This document shows positions 57,612 through 64,000 of a stretch of 64,000 nt of DNA, one piece after another. The stretch is from Glandiceps talaboti (taxonomy: Eukaryota; Hemichordata; Enteropneusta; Spengelidae): NCBI RefSeq assembly GCF_964340395.1, contig NC_135566.1, forward strand, positions 12,650,001 through 12,714,000, read 5' to 3'. Within the stretch, counting starts at the first letter, position 1. Each line of letters opens with the position of its first letter. The translations under genes and the position numbers were made by a program. The notes beneath the pieces are model-generated. The model saw nothing but the letters and a program-made list of their open reading frames with translations, searched no databases and was not told where the DNA came from.

Positions 57612-58039
57612 CATTGTTTTACAGTCCCATACAATTGTCCTTCTCGTCATTTCCCAGCTTTTTATCAGTGGCTTTCTCAGCCAGTTGAAAAAAAAAATCA
57701 ACAATTTCCCATTTCTGATTAAACCAGGGTGGTATTCAGCAGATCAAAAAATTATCTTACTGTTCCATATACTTCTAAGCATTATAATTGTCACCCTTGG
57801 TTCTGTATTTTGCAGCACCCTGATATGGACTTTTTATTTTTGAAAATTGCTGCAAAGTAAGTAATTGGAATATGGTGTATTATTATCTGAGGAAGGGTAA
57901 AGAAAAGCAGATTTTTTAAAAAGGGTGTTCTGAAATGAAATGTGCAATAGTAATTTTTTTTTAAAAGAAGATTTATATGATGCTATGTGTAAATTTCAAT
58001 AATTTTTATTAATTCAAATAATTTTCATTACAGTTTTAT

Positions 58040-58394
58040 AGTGGCCATATGGATGAGGATTGGGTATTTATTGTGGACTTTTAATTTATAAAACAATTTT
58101 ATCATGGCTTCCTAGTTGAAAAATCAATGTGAAACAACATATGCTAAGTCTTTATTTATAACTGAATACATTGCAAAAAAGCTAAAAAAAAAAATGTGTA
58201 AAAAAATTTCTTATTGTATGTACAAAAACAAACATTTTACACATTTATTAACCTTTTGCAATTTATTGACTTACAAACAAGGACTTGACATATGTTGTTT
58301 CATATTGATTTATCAAGTAGGAAGCCATGATAAGATTATTTTATAAAAAATTAAAATCCAAAATAAATACCCAATCCTCATCCATATGGCCACT
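58040..58394. mobile_element. Palindromic MITE, family 1 (copy 4)
   Basis: AGTGGCCATATGGATGAGGA to TCCTCATCCATATGGCCACT with a TATTGTATGTACAAAAACAA centre. Full length. Confidence 0.85.
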
Positions 58395-58639
58395 TTTAAG
58401 TTAATATTTCATAAGATTGACAATATTGTATATGTCAGTATTATAAATCTGCTGAAGAACAATTTTTAAATTTGTGTTTTATGTTAAAAACTTAAAAACT
58501 AAAGTAAGCAGAATCAATTCTGTATTTTCTATTCATACCATGAAAGTGTTTGAATTCAGGGGATGTTCAGCAGTTATCATCAGAACTGATAGTATACACA
58601 AAGAACAGCACCAAGACAGTGTTAACACAAGGTTAAAAA

Positions 58640-58935
58640 TTGTCAAAGGACTCGTAGCAACTAAAGACCATGACCATAGCAACAGTGAAATAGCAGGAGT
58701 CTTTTGCTGAGATGAAAACAGTGAGTGTAGATAAGTGAATGTGACAGCACTCATAGCAACTAAGAACACACCAATAGCAACAGTGAAATAACGTGTCTGT
58801 TGCTAAGATGAAAATAGTGAGAGAAGTAGTCAAGTGAATGTGAGGGCACGCTTAGCAACTAAGAGCATGCCCATAGCAACAGGCAAGTGAATAAACATTA
58901 AACAACAAAACCATGCCCATAGCAACAGTCAAATA
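58640..58935. repeat. Degenerate tandem repeat with CATAGCAAC motifs
   Basis: Units of roughly 110 bp contain GTAGCAACTAAAGACCATG, CATAGCAACAGTGAAATA, and TTGCTGAGATGAAAACAGTG or close variants, about three times. Each unit has one or two (C)ATAGCAAC half X-box sequences. Confidence 0.75.
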
Positions 58936-59563
58936 TGGATTGGCATGTTATGTGGATATCACAAATGTTACAGTTGTGCTACAGTGCCATTGGCACTATT
59001 TTTAGTAATCCAAATATGTGTTCATCAGATCAAGAACTATTAAAGTATAGAGTCTCTACACTATGTCAAGCCTCACTACTGTTTACTCAAACATGGAACA
59101 TGAAATTCTATAAAATTCTATAACACCACGTGTGACAATTAATCATCAAAATGAAAAGGCCAAAATGGTATGGTTTTTTAGATGTACCTTTACGAAAAAA
59201 TTAATATTACTGCACTGAAATAGAGTCGATTTTATTGTTTTTAGTCCTGAAACTGTAATCTTAATAATTGTACTATGTGTTCGTTCAAATACATGTAAGT
59301 TTAAAATAGGACCCATTTTATTCAATACTTTGATGATATTTTCATGCAATATGTGCCATATATATATATTTACCCATTGTAAGTGAAATTAATCTCAAAA
59401 AACCACCAGAACACAAAACAAATGTTTCAAACACCTCAGTAAAATTTGAGTCATAACTATACTTGCATAACATCTGCTAGGCACTAGATTTTTGATCAAG
59501 TTGAACTTATGGAAGTTTTCAACATGTATATTTGAATTCAGTACATGTACACTCCATATTGAA

Positions 59564-59916
59564 AGTGACCATATGGATGAGGATTGAGTATTTATTTTGG
59601 ATTTTTTGATTTATAAAACAATAATTTTATCATGGCTTCCCCCTACTTGAAAAATTACTGTGAAACAACATTTACCAAGTCTTTGTAACTGAATACATTG
59701 TAAAAAGTGAAAACTTATGTGTAAAAAGTTTGTTATTGTACGTACAATAACAAATTTATTACACATTTTATTAATCTTTTGCAATGTCTTGAGTTACAAA
59801 CAAGGACTTGGCATATGTTGTTTCACATTGATTTTTCAAGTAGGAAGCCATGATAAAATTGTTTTATAAATTAAAAAATGCAAAATAAATACCCAGTTCT
59901 TATTCATATGGCCACT
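59564..59916. mobile_element. Palindromic MITE, family 1 (copy 5)
   Basis: AGTGACCATATGGATGAGG to TTATTCATATGGCCACT around GTTATTGTACGTACAATAAC, itself a perfect palindrome. Full length with a few mutations in the ends. Confidence 0.85.
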
Positions 59917-60749
59917 TTTAAGAAGACATGGCATATTGAAGTATGTTTGTCTCCATCAACTTTATTAGTTGATATTCCTTTCAATTACGCTATAATTTAC
60001 AGGTTTTGAAAGACTGGACATTCCACAAATTCTCACATTTTCTTTGTTCTATAACAGTGTATTTCAACTTACTTCAATTATGCTAATTAATTATGCATGC
60101 AATAACTTAATTATGCATTTACCATCTTAATTATGTATGTATAAAGTACTTAATTTACATAATGACTTAGGCATGCATGCTTTCTCATTACTTCAGTCTG
60201 GCAGAACTCTTTGAATGTTATCAAAAGTAATTTAAAAGTAAGTGATTCAACTCTATGATTTTTAGAATAGAAAATTTGTATCACCAAGTCAATCTTTTTA
60301 TTTCGACTCTTTGACAGTTTTACCGGAAGGTAATGAAAACGCATACATTTTTGACCTCACCCTTTAAAATGAATTATGTAAATTTTCATTTTTGTGTTTA
60401 CTTCATATTGAGGTCACACAATTTTCTTGGAAAAACATTATTGTAACTGTGCAGCTAACAAGTATGCCTGAATGTAGAGATCTTTTCTTATATGTTGCCA
60501 CTTTGGTGTTCAACATTAGTGTACAAGTTTGACTATAAAATAACTCTTTTGATACTTATAAAAGTATCAAAAACACAACTACTTTTTACTACATACATGT
60601 TTCTGCATCATGTCAAGATCTCATATCTTGTTTTTTTTTTGCAAATAAAGATAATTGAATGCTTAACCATGGTGTCTTTGTGTGTCCTTTCCTGCCTCCT
60701 AAAATGGATGGCATTGTCTTCAATATTTCACCATCAGACACGGGTGGGT

Positions 60750-62340
60750 GGGGGGTGTTGCAGTGGCAAGCAACAAAGAAGACTCAGTGTTTCCCGAAGA
60801 GCAAATCACGGAAAACTCGGTAACTTTCGGCGTATGTTTGAACAAAAGAAATCCTTGCAACATCAGGAGATGATGACAGAGGTTGTAGTCCCCCTATTAA
60901 TACCTCGGAACAATACCTGTTATTCACCTGTTTCCCCCTTGTCTGTGGTGTTAACTGAGTCCCTTAATTTTCAGTTTCATCGCCTCATGAATAAAAAAAA
61001 TGAAAATTTTAAGACTTGTCACAATTAGAGATCGACATGTGAGGGCGCCCCATCACGGCGTATTACTATACCCGGGCCGGGATGGGTTGATTTTGACAGT
61101 CAACTTGATATTTCAGATCGGTAGCTAGTTGGGGTTGTTTGCACTGTTCATTGAATACTTTCCCATAGCAGATATATATTTATTTTTAATTATCAAAAAT
61201 CTCCTTTTAAATTTTATGTTTCTGTATTTAAACACTTCTAAAATATGATTTACCTGGACCATGGGCCGCCATGGGCACGTGTTGCTATTTATATATATAG
61301 TGATACAAAAAATAATATTTTCAAACTGTTACGTAATAAGTCGTGAATATGAACTCGGTAAGTAATCCCATAATGAATCCACTGATCTGGCACGGGTCTA
61401 GTAATACTATAGCTGCAATAATTGTAGCTTTTTCCTGTTTTTGTGCTTTTTTTTCCGTTCTGACGTTTAACTCGAATCAAACGCTACAATTCCTCTATTA
61501 AACGTAAATGCAAATAGACGGAACCGATTCAGATCTGAATCGCAAAGTTGTGCGGACTTTTCTGCTAAATTACGCCTTACCTGGCAAAATATCGGACATT
61601 TCCTAACGCCAAACCATAATTACGGAGCCTTCAAGACCCAAGTAGTGTTCAGAGGTACCCCAATTCCGTCAAAATCTGCAAATGTAGCAAGGAAGGCATG
61701 CAGCAGTTTGAAACGGGCAGTACACTGAACGCCTCGCTGATCACGTTTTCAACGTGGTCTCATCCATTTGCGTTTGCGTTAGAGGAATTGTAGCGTTTGA
61801 TTCGAGTGAAACGTCGGAACGAAAAAAAGCACGAAAACAGAGGAAAAGGCCCTCAAAATCACATCAAACGCCACAATTATTGCAGCTAGTATAAATACTA
61901 ATAATATGGTACGCCGTGATAGAGTGCCCTCACACATCGGTCTGTCCATGGAAGTATATGGGTTATACTTATAGTTTCCATGAGAGTTTTAAAAATTGCC
62001 ATTTTTTTTATTCATGAGGTGATTAAACTGAAAATTATGGGAATCAGTTAGCACCACAGACAAGGGGGAACCCATGAGCAATAGGGGGACTAAAAGCTCT
62101 GTAATCGTCTCCTGTCGGTTGCAGGATTTCTTTTGTTCAAACATACGCCGAGAGTTACCGAGTTTTCCGTGATTTGCTCTTCGGGAATCATCGGTCGCAA
62201 CAGTTACAAAATGTCACTTCCTCGTATTGCATATAGCAACACGTGTCCATGGCCCAAATCAATAGTATTTTAAAAGTTTCCAATGCAGAAACATAAAATT
62301 TAGAGATGATTTTTGATGATTGAAGATAAATATATGAAAA
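60750..62340. repeat. Rearranged inverted duplication of about 1.5 kb
   Basis: Four blocks recur as reverse complements: 60791-60861 with 62118-62187 (TTCCCGAAGAGCAAATCACG); 60933-61015 with 61987-62070 (CTTGTCTGTGGTG); 61190-61295 with 62232-62330 (AAATTTTATGTTTCTG); 61397-61517 with 61760-61905 (CTCGAATCAAACGCTACAAT). A short fifth match links 61029-61070 with 61899-61943. Block order differs between arms, so one arm has been rearranged. It is more GC- and CpG-rich than the rest of the window. Open frames inside are not recognised. Confidence 0.8.
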
Positions 62341-63702
62341 ATACATTAAAATAATAATGGAAAATCTGTTTCTTTTTAGTATATACTGTAGATTTTTTTT
62401 TCACATCCAAACGCGTTGAGAATAATCTTGATAGTTTTATTGATGTTGAATACACGCACAAATATCGTCTAAAATCATGCAAAGGATATTTTTATAGCAA
62501 TTGGGCTTTATATTTGGTCGGAAGTGATAGGGGTGGACACGGCAATTTATAATGGCCGTATAAAGGTACCACAATCCAACTGGTACAAATAATTCTAATT
62601 GGAAAGATAATAAACCGTTCAAACCGTCACCTTTTTATTAAGTATGAAGCGTAAATGTTATTTTTTATTGCGATTGGAAATTAGTCAGTGAGATGGAAAA
62701 TTCGACATGCACTTTCATTATACATACAGGAATTCCCTTTCAAATCTATAAGAGTCAGTTTGATAATCTGAGAGCTTATTGTTTATGAATCAAAAATTAT
62801 AAATTTACATTGTCATAATAAATCGTTTTTATTGATTAATTTAAAATTCAAAACAATACAAGTAAACTTACATTTTTACTGATTCTGTTTTGTACTAATT
62901 TCGACAATTTCATCATACCCGAAAATATGAGATGCGATTTATTGAACAACGCCCTCTCACGACGTATCTTAAAAGCTCTCAAATTCCGTCATGATTTTAA
63001 AAATATAAATGCGACTTGAAGGAATACAATCATCCATAAATTATTGCAGTAAATTAGCTTCTACAGTTGTCTACCAGGCTACAGCATGTATGGGTTATCA
63101 GCCTTTGGGTACTTCCGTTGGTAAACGGTTGTCATACGATCGTAAATGACCCACGCATTATATATTTTGTTTAGTATGCCATTGAATACTAGCTCGATCA
63201 TTACAAAATAGTATTCACTCATATCACTATTCATATCCACGAAATGCAAACATTAGAGTTCGATACTAAAACTTGGCAAAATTCCGATTATGTCCAGCGC
63301 ATACATTATGTAATTATGTACAATAAAATCAAGAATGTTTCACATACATTAAGTCATGTAATTTTTCTACTATAAAATCAAGAATGTGTCACATACATCA
63401 TATAAGCGTATATTTACTATGCAAATCTGTTAATCGAAAAAATTCAGTTATACACGTGTGACTGAATATAGATCAGTGCTATTCATGACATCGAATCTCA
63501 ACATCTCTCTTTATAATTACCGATTACGAGATGATTCTATACCACGGGTAGCAGCTAGAGACTCAAACGTAGCAACGAAATATAATGATATACAGCATTT
63601 AAAAAAAAATGACGAAAAAAGTTGTATATGTCATAAATAACCAGGCACTTTTCAATTAATCAATCTTAGTGACATCTCTGTCGTAAAACGACGTCTCCAA
63701 GT
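62341..63702. other. Noncoding stretch between the inverted duplication and the Tctex1 exon
   Basis: AT-rich. A small direct duplication at about 63318-63405 shares AAAATCAAGAATGT and TCACATACAT. The part next to 63703 would be 3' UTR of the - strand gene. No other gene is recognised. Confidence 0.5.
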
Positions 63703-64000
63703 TTATTCTAAGTATACACCATATACAGTACCAACGGCAAAAATAGAAGAGTTATGAAAAGTTCCACACGCAAACTTATCCACATCTGTATTCCACAAAC
63801 AACGACTTGCCATCAACAGATCTTGATTCTTGGCCTCGCCGATTGTGACGACACAGATAATCTTGAATCTGTTGATACGGAGACGTTTAACTCTGTACTT
63901 AATAGATTCTGTCAAAGACTTTGTTTTCAGGGCCACGAAGTCGGGGTCATACTTGCAATCCGCCAGACTGTGTGACAAGACGAATTCGATGATTCTGGTA
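63703..64000 (-). CDS. Tctex1-domain (dynein light chain Tctex-type) protein, last exon, 5'-partial
   Basis: Read on the - strand, 98 codons remain open from the window edge to TAA at 63703-63705. The peptide contains SLADCKYDPDFVALKT, RFKIICVVTIGE, SRCLWNTDVDKFACGTF and SSIFAVGTVYGVYLE. These match the C-terminal two thirds of the Tctex1 domain: KYDP, RYKxxVxVxIGE, the SRCLWD strand and the terminal AxxVYGVYxE strand. It looks most like the TCTEX1D1/TCTEX1D4 (DYNLT5/DYNLT4) group rather than DYNLT1/3. Such proteins act with dynein or in cilia. The beginning of the domain and the start codon lie beyond base 64000. It is convergent with the CaMKK gene. Confidence 0.88.
   Translation of the reverse strand, partial: TRIIEFVLSHSLADCKYDPDFVALKTKSLTESIKYRVKRLRINRFKIICVVTIGEAKNQDLLMASRCLWNTDVDKFACGTFHNSSIFAVGTVYGVYLE

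Noticed and set aside
60492-61028. 178-codon + strand frame
   Set aside because: It lies partly in the inverted duplication; the mirrored arm does not keep the same frame open, so conservation of the peptide is not supported.

Overview
This window is nuclear DNA from an animal, most likely an invertebrate. It is AT-rich, crowded with microsatellites, minisatellites, tRNA-derived SINEs and palindromic MITE-like elements, and its main gene is split by GT-AG introns of 0.5 to 17 kb. I cannot name the species. The conserved kinase and the Tctex gene would fit a lophotrochozoan, hemichordate, cephalochordate or similar lineage.

The main gene is a calcium/calmodulin-dependent protein kinase kinase (CaMKK) on the + strand. 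I can trace twelve coding exons from 11079 to the stop at 56168, with matching phases at every junction. They give about 690 residues: a long Ser/Pro-rich N-terminal regulatory exon, the kinase domain with the CaMKK-specific Arg/Pro insert, and a C-terminal autoinhibitory/calmodulin-binding segment. The initiator Met is not in the first visible exon, so at least one more 5' exon lies in 1-11078 (not recognised) or left of the window.

At the right edge, on the - strand, is the last exon of a Tctex1-family (Tctex-type dynein light chain) gene, 63703 to beyond 64000. It is tail-to-tail with the CaMKK gene, about 7.5 kb away.

Layout: 1-577 is an 88-bp satellite; 577-11078 is noncoding with a 1.65-kb 21-bp minisatellite (about 2.36-4.03 kb) and a paired DR1 nuclear-receptor-type motif; 11079-56168 is the CaMKK gene, whose introns carry most of the repeats (SINEs near 20, 30, 35 and 41 kb; three MITE-like families; several tandem arrays); 56169-60000 is 3' flank with a cluster of one 350-bp palindromic MITE family; 60750-62340 is a rearranged inverted duplication; 63703-64000 is the Tctex1 exon.

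The two genes show no sign of joint function. CaMKK is a cytosolic/nuclear Ca2+ signalling kinase acting on CaMKI, CaMKIV and AMPK in known animals, whereas Tctex proteins are dynein or ciliary components. I found no convincing novel multi-gene system. The most notable points are a five-serine, four-residue-spaced phosphorylation array in the CaMKK N-terminus and several palindromic repeat families.
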